NCBI GenBank assembly: GCA_049997955.1 | Contig: JAEBDY010000026.1 | Location: forward strand, 1-64,000 | Length of the DNA: 64,000 bases | From: Umezawaea sp049997955 | GTDB taxonomy: Bacteria; Actinomycetota; Actinomycetes; Mycobacteriales; Pseudonocardiaceae | Direction: 5' to 3' | In this document: positions 15,878 to 25,325 of the stretch, one piece after another | Layout of the letters: every line of letters begins with the position of its first letter | Position numbering within the stretch: the stretch's first letter is position 1 | Position numbers and translations under genes: made by a program | Notes under the pieces: model-generated | The model's input: the letters and a program-made list of their open reading frames with translations, nothing else | Databases searched by the model: none | Told to the model about the DNA's origin: nothing

Positions 15878-16882
15878 ATGCTCGAGATCGACGGCCTCAC
15901 GTGGGCCTTGACCATCGGCTTGGTCCTGCTGCTGTTGGCGGTCGACCTGGTCGTGGCGTCGGTGAGGCCGCACCGGGTCGGGTTCGCGGAAGCGACCGCC
16001 TGGTCGGTCTTCTACATCGCGGTCGCGGTGGCGTTCGGCATCTGGCTGTGGACGGCCCACGGCGGCGAGTTCGGAACCGAGTACTTCGCCGGTTACATCG
16101 TCGAGAAATCCCTGTCGGTCGACAACCTGTTCGTCTTCGTGATCATCATGACCACGTTCGCCGTGCCGGAGGAGCACCAGCACAAGGTGCTGACCTTCGG
16201 CATCGTGCTTGCCTTGATCATGCGCGGCATCTTCATCGCCGTGGGCGCCACGCTGCTCTCGCTCTTCTCGTTCATGTTCCTGCTGTTCGGCCTGCTGCTC
16301 ATCTTCACCGCCGTGCAGCTGTTCCGACACCGGGACGAGGACCCCGACGTGGAGAACAACGCGGTCGTGCGCACCGCTCGCCGTCTCCTGTCGCTGTCCA
16401 CGGAGTACGACGGCGGCAAGCTGTTCACCACCGAGAACGGCAAACGCGTCGGCACACCGCTGCTGATCGTGCTGGTCGCCATCGGCGGAATCGACCTGCT
16501 GTTCGCGCTGGACTCCATCCCCGCGATCTTCGGCGTGACCGAGGAGCCGTACATCGTCTTCGCCGCCAACGCCTTCGCACTGCTCGGCCTGCGGGCCCTG
16601 TTCTTCCTGGTGAAGGGTCTGCTCGATCGGCTCGTCTACCTGTCGACGGGTCTGGCGGTGATCCTGGCGTTCATCGGCGTGAAGCTGATCCTGCACTGGC
16701 TGCACGTCGACATCTCCTCCAGCGTGCCCGAGATCGCCACCCCGGTCAGCCTCGGCGTGATCATCGGCATCCTGGTCCTGGTGACCGTCGCGAGCCTGGT
16801 GAAGTCCCGCAAAGACCCCTCCGCCAAGGCACACCCCGGCTCCCTGCGAGCGCACCGGAACAACGATGAACGACGAGGGTGA
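15878..16882 (+). CDS. TerC-family integral membrane protein
   Basis: A 334-residue membrane protein with about nine transmembrane helices. It has the family's acidic intramembrane motifs: EKSLSVDNLFVFVIIM (about 70-85) and GGIDLLFALDSIPAIFGV (about 205-222). TerC/Alx-type proteins are linked to manganese export or homeostasis and tellurite resistance. Start ATG with GGAAAGGA upstream. The 200-bp leader is long enough for RNA-based control of the kind seen for other TerC genes, but I could not recognise a yybP-ykoY (manganese) riboswitch core. Its position next to the zinc-starvation operons is suggestive of metal balance but not proof of co-regulation. Confidence 0.9.
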   Translation: MLEIDGLTWALTIGLVLLLLAVDLVVASVRPHRVGFAEATAWSVFYIAVAVAFGIWLWTAHGGEFGTEYFAGYIVEKSLSVDNLFVFVIIMTTFAVPEEHQHKVLTFGIVLALIMRGIFIAVGATLLSLFSFMFLLFGLLLIFTAVQLFRHRDEDPDVENNAVVRTARRLLSLSTEYDGGKLFTTENGKRVGTPLLIVLVAIGGIDLLFALDSIPAIFGVTEEPYIVFAANAFALLGLRALFFLVKGLLDRLVYLSTGLAVILAFIGVKLILHWLHVDISSSVPEIATPVSLGVIIGILVLVTVASLVKSRKDPSAKAHPGSLRAHRNNDERRG

Positions 16883-17016
16883 TCCGCCCGCGTGCTCACC
16901 CGGCGGCGGTCACACCGGGACCGCTGGCCGGTGTTGGAGTCGCACGGTCGCCGGGAACGTTCTCGACGTGGCCCGGGTCATCGGTTCTCCCGTCCTCGGT
17001 CGATCGCGCGGGTGGT

Positions 17017-17047
17017 CCGCTGAGCGGCGGGCAACGCCGCCCAGCGG
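17017..17047. terminator. Hairpin terminator between TerC and the glycosidase operon
   Basis: CCGCTG-A-GCGGCG and CGCCGC-C-CAGCGG form a 13-position stem with one central mismatch and a GGCAA loop. It sits 16 bp beyond the stop of the leftward glycosidase and is placed to end transcripts from both sides. Confidence 0.7.
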
Positions 17048-17062
17048 GATCCGGGTGAACGG

Positions 17063-20000
17063 TCAGCCGAAGGCCTTCACCTCCAGCACGCCGACCGAGT
17101 TCGCCCCGCTCTGGAGCACCACCCGCAACCGGGTGGTGCTCACCCCGGTGAAGGTGACCTGGTTGTACTGGTTGAGCGCGGTCGGGTAGCCACTCGCTCC
17201 CGGCACGTCCGCGTAGGCGGTGCCGTTCCAGTACTGGAGCTTCCACGACGCGGGCAGGCGCACTCCGCCGTTGTCGTCGAAGAAGTAGACCTGCGCGGAC
17301 TTCACGGTCTGCGCCGCGGGCCAGGTCAGTTCGCCCCACTGCTCACCGGTGTTGGGCCACGTTCCCCACCGCGGGTTGACCGTGTCGTTGGAGGAGGGCG
17401 GGTCGATCCCGTCGTTCAGGGCGGTCACGCTCTCCCATGTCGAGGTGTAGGACGCCGAGGGTGTCGCGGTCAACGCCAGGTTCGTCGTCGGCCCAGGACC
17501 CGGATCGGTTCCACCACCGCGGTGGTAGACCTTGACCTCGGTCAGCGCGGTCTTGAACCCCGAGGCGTGGACCATCTGCACCCGTATCCGCTGCGCGCTC
17601 ACCGGGGTGAAGCGGACGACGTTGTAGTTGGCCTTCGGGGTGCCGGGCGTTCTCGACCGGACGGCGGTGTCGACCCACGCGCTTCCGTTCCAGTACTGGA
17701 CGTTGTACGAGGCGGGGGCCCGGTAGCGGTTGGCCGCGCGGTCGTCGCGGAAGTACAGCCGCACCTCGTCCACGGCGCGGGATTGCCGGAGGTCGAGTTC
17801 GTACCAGTCGGTGCCGTTGGGGGAGCCGGAACTCCCCCACACGGGATCGTTGATCGGGAACCCGTCCACCGCCGCGCCGGTCGAGGTGCCCGAGGCCGTG
17901 TAGGACGCGGTCACGCCCGCGCCCTGGGCCAGGTTGGGGGTCGTCGACGTCAGGTCGGTGCCCGCCTTGGCGAACACGTCGACGATGCGGCTGCTGTTCT
18001 GCACGACGTTCTGCGGCGCCTGCGCCCCGGAGATCGCCGTGCTGTAGTTGACCACCCCCGCTCCGGACGGGAACGTGACCGAGCCGGTGGCCGGGTTGTA
18101 GAGCACCTTGGTCAGGCGGTCCACGGTGAAGGCCCTCGTTCCGTTGAGGTACACCGAGTAGCCCTGGGGAACGCCCGCGTAGCGGGTGACGCCGTCCGCC
18201 GGGTCGTCCCACACGACGCTGAGGTCCATGTTGCGCCAGCGCAGGTTGTTCACCGCGAACTGCGACCAGCCGATGGTGATCGGCGACAGCTCGACCTGGG
18301 CGTCGTTGCGGGGCCGCAGACCGGCGACGTCCTCGATGACGGTCCAGTTGCTGCTGCCGAGGATGTTGTGGTGGATCCAGGAGCGGTAGTCGATGGTGCG
18401 GGTGCCCGCGTTCCAGTCCGCCCAGAACTCGTTGGCGTCGGGCCACTGGGTGTTGCCGCCGACGTACTGGGACCAGGCATTCCAGTACAGCAGCTTCTTG
18501 TAGTCCTCGTTCGACATCCACTGGTTGGGGTAGTTGCGCAGCACCGAGGAGTAGAGCCGGAACTGCACGGTGGAGTTGATCGTGGAGAAGTTGTTGCTGC
18601 CGGGGAAACCGGCCGCCGCGGCGGCTGCCTTGTCGCGCTGGTTGGCGGTGTAGAACGGGAAGACCGGGTACTCGGCCGGGTCGTCGAACAGCCGCAGGGC
18701 TTCGCGGTACTGCTCGGTGTTGGGCATCAGGCCCACCGAGTACGGGTAATAGTTGTTGATCTCCTTCCACGGCACGTGCTCGTTGGTGGCGACGTGCTTG
18801 TGCTCCACCAGCTTGCGGTTCGGGTTCCACAGCGTGGAGACGACCCCGGTGCGGATCCGGTCGGCCAGCGCCTGCATCTCGGTGGCCTTGGCGGTGTTGC
18901 CGATGGTCGCGTAGGCCTGCTGCGCGGCCATGGCTCCGCTCCACACGTACGCGGTCTCGGCGCGGTCGAGCTTGCCCGCCCGCCAGTCGAAGGAGACCGC
19001 GTCGGCGTCGTTGCCGGTGAGTGCGCCCCAGTCGTACTCGATGACGCCGTTGCCGTTGCTGTCGTAGTAGGACAGCTGGCCCTTGGCGTCGCCTTCGGCG
19101 TACCTGGCCAGGTTGCCCGCGATGACCGGCTGGCCGCCGTGGACCTGGTAGCTGCGCCACGCGGCCTCGGAGATGTACTGGGTGTAGGAGTTGGACCAGT
19201 TCTCCGGGTCGCCGGGGTTGTCCATGAACCGGCCGCCCTTGGACGTCTGCCCTGCCGACAGCCACGGCCCGTAGGAGTAGACCGGGTCGCGCAGGTACTT
19301 CAGGTCGTCGATGTGCATCGGCTGGGTCAGGGCGATGGCGTTGTTGTAGCCGGTGACGCCCTCGATGGACACCGGGAACTGGTAGTCCTGGCCGGGGATG
19401 TCGACGTCGAGGTAGTTGTACCGCATGAGCCACCAGCGGTAGTAGATGTTCTTCTTGATGGCCGGATCGGGCACGTCGATGTAGGGGATGTTGTCTGCCC
19501 ACCAGCGGTTGTAGGTCCGCACGTGGGTGGCGAACGCGGTCGCGGGGGTGTGGCCGCGGTAGGCGTTGTACTCGGTCGCCGACTCCGGGATCTCGTCGGT
19601 GAGGAACCCCATCACGACCTTGGTCGTCGCGGTCTGGCCCGCGGCGACGGTGATCGAGCGGTCCAGACCGCCGTTCGCGACGGCGAACCCGTCACCGGAC
19701 AGGCGCGGGCGGATGGTGGTCAGGTTGTTCTTCACGAGCCTGCTGCCGGTCAACTCGGAGCCGGCGGCGGTGGTCGCGTAGGGCGAGGTCGCCCGCAGTT
19801 GCAGCGTGGAGGACGCGCTGCCGTTGTTGGTGATCGTCAGGTTCGTGACGGCGACGTTGTTGTGGGTGATGAACTTCGCCATGTCGACCCGCAGCGACCC
19901 GCTGGTGAAGACGCCCTTCCAGTGGCTGGGCGTCTGGACGCGGCCGCTGACCTGCTCGGCGAACGTGCCCGGCGAGATCGCGACGGTGTAGGCGTTCTGG

Positions 20001-20368
20001 CTGCTGATGTTGTCCCAGTAGGCGGCGTTGCCGCCGAAGCCGATGACGCCGGGGTTGTGGGTGTTCAGGTAGAGCCCGCGGCCGCGGGTCATGAGCCACG
20101 TGCCCGCCGGGTCGTTGCCGGGCCGGGCGAGCAGACGGTCCATCCAGAAGTCGGTTCCGGCGCTTTCCGCGTCGTAGATGGCCTTCATGGTGCTGCCGGT
20201 GCTGTAGCCGACCGGGGCGGCGGGGATGGCGGGCCCGGAGAACGTGGGGTAGCCGATGGTCTGGGCCGCGTGAGCGGTGGTCGTGGGGACCGCGGCACCC
20301 GCCAGGACGAGGATCGCGGCAGGCACCGCCGCCCACCTCGCCCGCTTGGCGCGTCTGATGGGGATCAT
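17063..20368 (-). CDS. Secreted six-hairpin (MGH1-type) glycoside hydrolase with two C-terminal discoidin modules
   Basis: A 1101-residue extracellular glycosidase. The start is the ATG at 20368, with GGAGG 8 nt upstream; a GTG three codons earlier overlaps the ribosome site. Signal peptide 1-35 (RRAKRARW, hydrophobic core, AHA-A). The catalytic (alpha/alpha)6-type region spans about 50-760; characteristic segments are HVPWKEINNYYPYSVGLMPN and YVGGNTQWPDANEFWADWNA, as in glucosidase/debranching-like MGH1 domains. Two F5/8 type C (discoidin, CBM32-like) modules follow, at about 815-945 and 960-1101, joined by a GGGTDPGPGP linker. It is the last gene of the arabinofuranoside operon, 25 bp after the GH43 gene. 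The exact linkage cleaved cannot be read from sequence; an arabinose-rich plant polymer is inferred from the neighbours. Confidence 0.82.
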   Translation of the reverse strand: MIPIRRAKRARWAAVPAAILVLAGAAVPTTTAHAAQTIGYPTFSGPAIPAAPVGYSTGSTMKAIYDAESAGTDFWMDRLLARPGNDPAGTWLMTRGRGLYLNTHNPGVIGFGGNAAYWDNISSQNAYTVAISPGTFAEQVSGRVQTPSHWKGVFTSGSLRVDMAKFITHNNVAVTNLTITNNGSASSTLQLRATSPYATTAAGSELTGSRLVKNNLTTIRPRLSGDGFAVANGGLDRSITVAAGQTATTKVVMGFLTDEIPESATEYNAYRGHTPATAFATHVRTYNRWWADNIPYIDVPDPAIKKNIYYRWWLMRYNYLDVDIPGQDYQFPVSIEGVTGYNNAIALTQPMHIDDLKYLRDPVYSYGPWLSAGQTSKGGRFMDNPGDPENWSNSYTQYISEAAWRSYQVHGGQPVIAGNLARYAEGDAKGQLSYYDSNGNGVIEYDWGALTGNDADAVSFDWRAGKLDRAETAYVWSGAMAAQQAYATIGNTAKATEMQALADRIRTGVVSTLWNPNRKLVEHKHVATNEHVPWKEINNYYPYSVGLMPNTEQYREALRLFDDPAEYPVFPFYTANQRDKAAAAAAGFPGSNNFSTINSTVQFRLYSSVLRNYPNQWMSNEDYKKLLYWNAWSQYVGGNTQWPDANEFWADWNAGTRTIDYRSWIHHNILGSSNWTVIEDVAGLRPRNDAQVELSPITIGWSQFAVNNLRWRNMDLSVVWDDPADGVTRYAGVPQGYSVYLNGTRAFTVDRLTKVLYNPATGSVTFPSGAGVVNYSTAISGAQAPQNVVQNSSRIVDVFAKAGTDLTSTTPNLAQGAGVTASYTASGTSTGAAVDGFPINDPVWGSSGSPNGTDWYELDLRQSRAVDEVRLYFRDDRAANRYRAPASYNVQYWNGSAWVDTAVRSRTPGTPKANYNVVRFTPVSAQRIRVQMVHASGFKTALTEVKVYHRGGGTDPGPGPTTNLALTATPSASYTSTWESVTALNDGIDPPSSNDTVNPRWGTWPNTGEQWGELTWPAAQTVKSAQVYFFDDNGGVRLPASWKLQYWNGTAYADVPGASGYPTALNQYNQVTFTGVSTTRLRVVLQSGANSVGVLEVKAFG

Positions 20369-20393
20369 GTCGTGCACCTCCGAGGATGAGCGG

Positions 20394-21824
20394 TCAGGCC
20401 TGGAACGCTTGCCATTCCAGGACTCCGGTGGAGTGGTCCGGTTTGGAGGTGATGCCCAGCCTCAGCCGGGTGGTGGTGACGGTGGTGAACGTGGTGGTGT
20501 TGAAGGTGTTGCCCGCGACCCCGCAGCCGGACTGGCCGGGTACCGGCACGTAGGAGCTGCCGTTCCAGTACTGGACCTGGCAGGAGGCGGGCAGGTCGAT
20601 GCCCTGGTCGTCGTCGAACCAGTAGGTGGCGACCTTGTTGATCGAGCGGTTCGACGGCCACGTGTACTCGATCCACTGGGTGCCCTGCTCCGGCCAGTTG
20701 CCGTACGCGAGGTTGGCGCGGTCCTGGGAGTTCGCGGGCACGCCGCCGTTGTTGATCGCTTCCAGGTTCTCCCAGGCGGAGACGTGCGAGGTGGACCGGG
20801 TCGCCGAGGGCGCGATGTTGGTGCCCGGCCCCGTGCCGGTGCCGGGGTTCGGTGGTGGCCCGCTGGTGGTCTGGGTGACCCGTTGCATCGTGCCGTCGGC
20901 GTTGAAGTTCAGCAGGTCCACGGCGACGGACCGGCGGAAGTTGCCGCCGCCGGGCGCGTTGGCGTTGTGGTAGACCATGTACCACTGCCCGTTGAACTGC
21001 ACGACGCCCGCGTGGTTGGTGGTCGAGGAGACCTGGCCGAGCACGACGCCGCGGTGCGTCCACGGGCCGAGCGGGCTGGTCGCGGTGGCGTAGCGTTGGC
21101 AGGCGTAGCTCGACGAGGTGACGCAGCCGTTGGTGTCGTTGGCGGCGTAGACCATGTAGTAGAGGCCGTTGCGCTTGAACATCCACGGCGCTTCCCAGTA
21201 GTCGGTCAACCCCGTGGGTGTGACGACCGGTCCATCCAGTTCGATCATGTTCGACTTGAGCTTCGCCGCGCGGACTCCCCAGTAGCCGCCCCAGTACAGG
21301 TAGGCCTGGCCGTCGTCGTCGGTGAACACCGTGGGGTCGATGTTGAGGCCCGACGAGTTCGGCGTGCTGTCGCTGATCAGCGGCCCGCCCTTGGCGTCGG
21401 TGAACGGCCCGAGCGGGCTGTCGCCGACGGCGACGCCGATGTCCATCCACCCGGCGCCGTTGCCGTTGACCGAGGTGTACCAGTAGTACTTGCCGTTGCG
21501 CGGTTCGACCTCGCTGGCCCACGCGTCCGCGCCCGCCCACTTGAACGTGCCGACGTTGGCCTTGGCCCCGTGGTCGGTCCACGAGGCGGCGTCGGTCGAG
21601 GAGAGCACCCGCCACTCGCGCATGAGGAAGTTGCTGCCGCCCGACGCGGCCTCGTCGCGGCCCGCGTAGACGTACATCGTGTTGCCGACGACGAGCGGAG
21701 CCGGGTCGGCGGTGTAGTAGGAGGTGATGATCGGGTTCGACGCGTGAGCGGAGGGCGGGACGAGAGCACCGGCCACGAGTGCGACCGCGGCGCCCAGCTT
21801 CACCGCCCGGTGTCGGAACGGCAT
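20394..21824 (-). CDS. Secreted GH43-family arabinofuranosidase/xylosidase-type enzyme with discoidin module
   Basis: A 476-residue exported protein. Signal peptide 1-28 (ends SAHA). The five-bladed propeller of GH43 covers about 30-310 with the expected triad: Asp40 (YYTADPAP, base), Asp163 (NIDPTVF, pKa modulator) and Glu211 (DYWEAPWMF, acid). A Pro/Gly/Thr linker leads to a discoidin-like module (about 345-476) related to those of the next gene. The ATG at 21824 is preceded by GAAGGAG. GH43 enzymes usually release alpha-L-arabinofuranose or xylose from plant polymers outside the cell. It lies 27 bp after the GH127-LamG gene. Confidence 0.88.
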   Translation of the reverse strand: MPFRHRAVKLGAAVALVAGALVPPSAHASNPIITSYYTADPAPLVVGNTMYVYAGRDEAASGGSNFLMREWRVLSSTDAASWTDHGAKANVGTFKWAGADAWASEVEPRNGKYYWYTSVNGNGAGWMDIGVAVGDSPLGPFTDAKGGPLISDSTPNSSGLNIDPTVFTDDDGQAYLYWGGYWGVRAAKLKSNMIELDGPVVTPTGLTDYWEAPWMFKRNGLYYMVYAANDTNGCVTSSSYACQRYATATSPLGPWTHRGVVLGQVSSTTNHAGVVQFNGQWYMVYHNANAPGGGNFRRSVAVDLLNFNADGTMQRVTQTTSGPPPNPGTGTGPGTNIAPSATRSTSHVSAWENLEAINNGGVPANSQDRANLAYGNWPEQGTQWIEYTWPSNRSINKVATYWFDDDQGIDLPASCQVQYWNGSSYVPVPGQSGCGVAGNTFNTTTFTTVTTTRLRLGITSKPDHSTGVLEWQAFQA

Positions 21825-21851
21825 GACTAACTCCTTCAACGGTGGGGAGGA

Positions 21852-24344
21852 CTACTGGCCGATCGCGTGCAGGTCCGCGACCTCGCTCGCGGACAGGGCG
21901 CGGCTGTACACGCGGAAGCCGTCCACCGCGCCGTCGAGGTAGGGGTCGCCCGCGTACTGCGAGCGGCCGATCCAGTTCTGGCCCGTGCCGCCGAGAGCGG
22001 CGGGCCGCACCGTCATCGCGGAGTTGCGCGCGACCTCGGCGCCGTTCACGTGCAGGACGCCCAGATCCCCCTGCTGCGTCACGGCCACGTGCGCCCACAC
22101 CCCGGTCGGCAACGGGGACGCGGCGTTGATCTGCTGCTCCCCCGCCGCTCCGGTGCCGGTGATGGCGAACCTGGCGCCACCCGCGGAGCTGCGCGGGGTG
22201 AGGAACAGGTACGCGTCGGTGCCTGAGCCGAAGTCGAACACCCGAGCCCACGTGGTGATCGCGTCGAGCTTCACCCACGCCGCCACGCTGAAAGCGCTGG
22301 CACCCGCCAGCAGCCCTGCGGGCAGAACGACGTGCGCACCGGAGCCGGTGAGGTCGACAGCGCCCCCGGAGCGTCCGGTGGTCCACCCGGCGCCGCCCGC
22401 CAGGGTGGCGGTGCGGCCGTTGCCCGTGGCATCCGCGGCGGTGCTGCCGGACCCGGCGTCGAACGGGTAGTGCGCGACGAACGGCGGGAGTGGCGGTGTC
22501 TCGCCGACGGTCCAGTAGACCGTGTACCGCTGGCCGTGCAGCCGGTGGAACGGCGAGAGCGTGACCGGGCCGGTGCTCGCGGTCGCCGTGTACTGCAACG
22601 GGGTCTGGGTCGCTCGGAGCGTCGAGGGTTGGAGGGTGGGCATCGACGTGAGGTTGGTGGTGCCGTAGGCGCCCGCGAGCACGATGGGCCCGTGCTTGAC
22701 CGCCTGCACGGCCGGGTTGTCGGGGGCGCTCTCCCTGGTGAGGGTCATCGGCAGGGTCAGGTCGACGACGTCCCCGCTCGCCCAGGTGCGGTTGATCCTC
22801 GCGTACGTGCCCGGCGTGGTGGCGGTCTGCGCCACGCCGTTGACCCGGAGTTGGGCCCCCGTCGTCCACGAGGGGATGCGGACGCGCAGGTCGATGGCGC
22901 CCGAGCCGGTGATGGTCAGCTTGGTGGACGCGGTGTCGGGGAACGTGGTGTCCTGCCGGACGGTGATGCCGCGCCCCGGCCAGGTGAGCACCGAGGGGAT
23001 GAACAGGTTGACGTGGAGGGTGTTGCCGGACTGGAAGTAGATGCTGTCGGCGTGCTTGGTGTTGGTCTCCATCCCGGTGCCGTGGCAGCAGGTGAAGTCG
23101 TTGTAGTCGTTGCTGTAGGTGCGGATGCCGCCCGGTCGCAGCGGCACGTAGTAGCTGTGGTGGCCGTGCTCGGAGTTGGGGTTCTGGCCTCCGAGCAGGT
23201 GGTTGTAGAGCGCCTTCTCGTGGAAGTCGAAGTAGTCGGCCCGGCCGGGATCGGTGCGGAAGAGCTGCCGGGTGAGCTTGAGCATGTTGTAGGAGTTGCA
23301 GCACTCGCAGGTGCTGTCCGACAGCTCCGAGGCGATCCGGCCGGGCGCTTTGAAGTACTCGCCGTTGGAGTTGCCACCGATCGCGTAGGTGTGGCCGCCG
23401 GTGACGATGGTCCAGAAGTTCGAGGCAATGTCGCGGTACCGCGTCGTGCCGGTGGCGTGGTACTCGCGGATGGCCCCGATCGCCTTGGGGATCTGGGTGT
23501 TGGCGTGGTAGCCGTTGAGCGCGTCGGTGTTCGCGGCCAGGGGGTCGAAGATCTCGGCGTGGTCGAAGTACTGCGCGCTCGTCAAGTGCGCCGGATCACC
23601 GGTGACCTGGTAGAGGTTGGCCAGCACCTCGTTCATGCCGCCGAACTCTGTTTTCAGCATGGCCTGCCGCTGGGCGTGGGTCAGGGCGCTGTTGCGGGTC
23701 CGCACCCAGCCCGCCATGCGGGTGAGCACGGTGAGGGCCTGCGCGTTGCCCGCGAGCAGGTGGACGTCCAGCAGTCCGGCCATGATCTTGTGCAGCGTGT
23801 AGTAGGGGGCCCAGACCGGTTGGCGCGCCTCCACCTTGGCGATGAAGCTCTCCGGGAACGCGGACAGGTAGCCGGACGTGTAGCCGGCGACCTGAGCCCG
23901 GTCCTGGCAGTTCGCGAGCTGGGTGACCAGGTGGTCGGCCTTGGCCGAGAACGCGGTGTCGCCGGTGCTCGCGTACGCCTGCGCCAGCGCGGTGAGCACG
24001 TGGCCGGTCGAGTGGCCGCGCAGTTCGGTGGTCGGCGACTCCCACCCTCCACAGGGGACAGCCGAGGAGGGCAGTCCGACGTTGAGGCGGAAGGTGCGCA
24101 GCAGCCGGTCGGGGTCGAGGAACCTGAGGTAGGCGTGGGTGCGGGCGGTGTTGGTCTGGAACGGGCCCGCGAGCAGGGCGACCGCGCCGAGCGGGAACGG
24201 CTCCGCCGACACGCCGGTGTCCGGCCGGGCCGCGGCGCCGGGAGCGGCGGTGGCGGCCGGGCCGGGGAGCGTGCCCGCGGCCGTTGCGGCGACGAGCACC
24301 CCGGCCCGCAGGACGGTGCGCCGAGTGGGGGTGGGCAGGGTCAT
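21852..24344 (-). CDS. Exported GH127/GH146-type beta-L-arabinofuranosidase with LamG-like module
   Basis: An 830-residue enzyme with a probable Tat signal (PTPTRRTVLRAGVLVAATAAG). The catalytic domain (about 45-610) has the cysteine-glutamate zinc site typical of the family: CECC at 346-349 (Glu347) and the CCHGTGME pair near 417-418. In characterised members one of these cysteines is the nucleophile. A concanavalin/LamG-like domain occupies about 625-830 (AHYPFDAGSGSTAADATGNG and WIGRSQYAGDPYLDGAVDGF). I chose the ATG at 24344 (AAAGG 8 nt upstream) over a GTG three codons earlier. The family removes beta-L-arabinofuranose, for example from hydroxyproline-linked chains of extensins or from arabinan side chains. 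Same operon as the ABC importer. Confidence 0.87.
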   Translation of the reverse strand: MTLPTPTRRTVLRAGVLVAATAAGTLPGPAATAAPGAAARPDTGVSAEPFPLGAVALLAGPFQTNTARTHAYLRFLDPDRLLRTFRLNVGLPSSAVPCGGWESPTTELRGHSTGHVLTALAQAYASTGDTAFSAKADHLVTQLANCQDRAQVAGYTSGYLSAFPESFIAKVEARQPVWAPYYTLHKIMAGLLDVHLLAGNAQALTVLTRMAGWVRTRNSALTHAQRQAMLKTEFGGMNEVLANLYQVTGDPAHLTSAQYFDHAEIFDPLAANTDALNGYHANTQIPKAIGAIREYHATGTTRYRDIASNFWTIVTGGHTYAIGGNSNGEYFKAPGRIASELSDSTCECCNSYNMLKLTRQLFRTDPGRADYFDFHEKALYNHLLGGQNPNSEHGHHSYYVPLRPGGIRTYSNDYNDFTCCHGTGMETNTKHADSIYFQSGNTLHVNLFIPSVLTWPGRGITVRQDTTFPDTASTKLTITGSGAIDLRVRIPSWTTGAQLRVNGVAQTATTPGTYARINRTWASGDVVDLTLPMTLTRESAPDNPAVQAVKHGPIVLAGAYGTTNLTSMPTLQPSTLRATQTPLQYTATASTGPVTLSPFHRLHGQRYTVYWTVGETPPLPPFVAHYPFDAGSGSTAADATGNGRTATLAGGAGWTTGRSGGAVDLTGSGAHVVLPAGLLAGASAFSVAAWVKLDAITTWARVFDFGSGTDAYLFLTPRSSAGGARFAITGTGAAGEQQINAASPLPTGVWAHVAVTQQGDLGVLHVNGAEVARNSAMTVRPAALGGTGQNWIGRSQYAGDPYLDGAVDGFRVYSRALSASEVADLHAIGQ

Positions 24345-24439
24345 GCGCGTCACCTTTCAGGGAGGGACGACACGGAACGGGCAGGGCGAGGCCACCGTCC
24401 CGTGACGCGACGGGGATCACGGGACGGTGGTGCGGGAGA

Positions 24440-25297
24440 TCAGAGTCCGTAGCGGTTCTTGAGGTGGCGCCACCAGTCGCGCAGCATCCACCTGTCGAAC
24501 TCGGTGATGGTGGCGGAGCTGCCCGCCTTCATGATGAAGTTGCTGACGCCGGACGGGGTCCAGTCGTAGAAGTCGTCGAGCCCGAACGTGTGGCCTATCT
24601 CGTGCAGGAGGATCGTCACGCTGTCGGCGTTGAGGTTGTTCAGGAAGTACTCGCTGCCCATCCGCTGGCCCCAGTCACCGCCCGCTCCACCGCCGAACCC
24701 GGAGGTGAGCCAGAGCGACTGGTCGTAGTGGCGGGCGACCCCGCCGGGGCAGTTGCGGTAGGCGCCGTCGCGGACGAAGAACCGGCCGCACGGCTCCGCG
24801 CACTGCGGGGCGTTCTCCCGGATGTTGTTCACGTAGACGTCGACCGAGTTGTCCGTCCACTGGAGCTGGGCGCGGTCGCGGACCGCCCAGCCGACGACCT
24901 TGATCGGCACGGTGGCGTAGGGCCAGTTGTTGTGGCCCGCCATCACGTCCATCCACTTCTTGTACTGGCGGGCGAGCTGCGCGTGGATCTGGTCGCGCTG
25001 CGCGGCGGAGACCTTGGCGGGCGAGTCCCACCGCACGCAGAAGTTGAGGTAGCCGCCGTTGGCGAAGACCTGGTCCCAGCCGTAGTTGCGGAAGCCGTAC
25101 GGGTCGCCGTAGGTGCTTTCGACGTGCTGCCACACCTGGTTGAGCGGTGTGACGAGGTTGGCGGGCGGGTTCCAGGTGTCCGCCGCCGTGATCGGGGCCG
25201 GGCCCTCACCGGGGGTGGCCTGGGCCAGGCCCGTGCCGCTCGCGATGAGGATTCCCACGAGGGCCGTGAGGACCATGTCCTTCCACAGTCGTATCAC
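24440..25297 (-). CDS. Secreted zinc metalloprotease (HExxHxxGxxD)
   Basis: A 285-residue exported protein with a 27-residue signal peptide (ends GLAQA). The zinc-binding motif HEIGHTFGLDD is at 232-242 (ligands His232, His236 and probably Asp/His beyond the Gly), followed by a methionine-turn candidate at NFIMKAGSS. Four cysteines (CVRW; CAEPC; CPGG) could form disulphides. GTG start with AAGGAG 8 nt upstream. It is placed between the sugar permease genes and the glycosidases of one operon, so its substrate may be the protein part of a glycoprotein such as a plant cell-wall hydroxyproline-rich protein; that is inference. Confidence 0.82.
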   Translation of the reverse strand: MIRLWKDMVLTALVGILIASGTGLAQATPGEGPAPITAADTWNPPANLVTPLNQVWQHVESTYGDPYGFRNYGWDQVFANGGYLNFCVRWDSPAKVSAAQRDQIHAQLARQYKKWMDVMAGHNNWPYATVPIKVVGWAVRDRAQLQWTDNSVDVYVNNIRENAPQCAEPCGRFFVRDGAYRNCPGGVARHYDQSLWLTSGFGGGAGGDWGQRMGSEYFLNNLNADSVTILLHEIGHTFGLDDFYDWTPSGVSNFIMKAGSSATITEFDRWMLRDWWRHLKNRYGL

Positions 25298-25325
25298 CGT
25301 TGATACTCCTTGTGCTAGCAGGGAT

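Noticed and set aside
17522..20389. 955-codon plus-strand frame opposite the MGH1-type glycosidase
   Set aside because: Val/Gly/Arg-rich with no motif or plausible start. The minus strand carries a signal peptide and discoidin modules.
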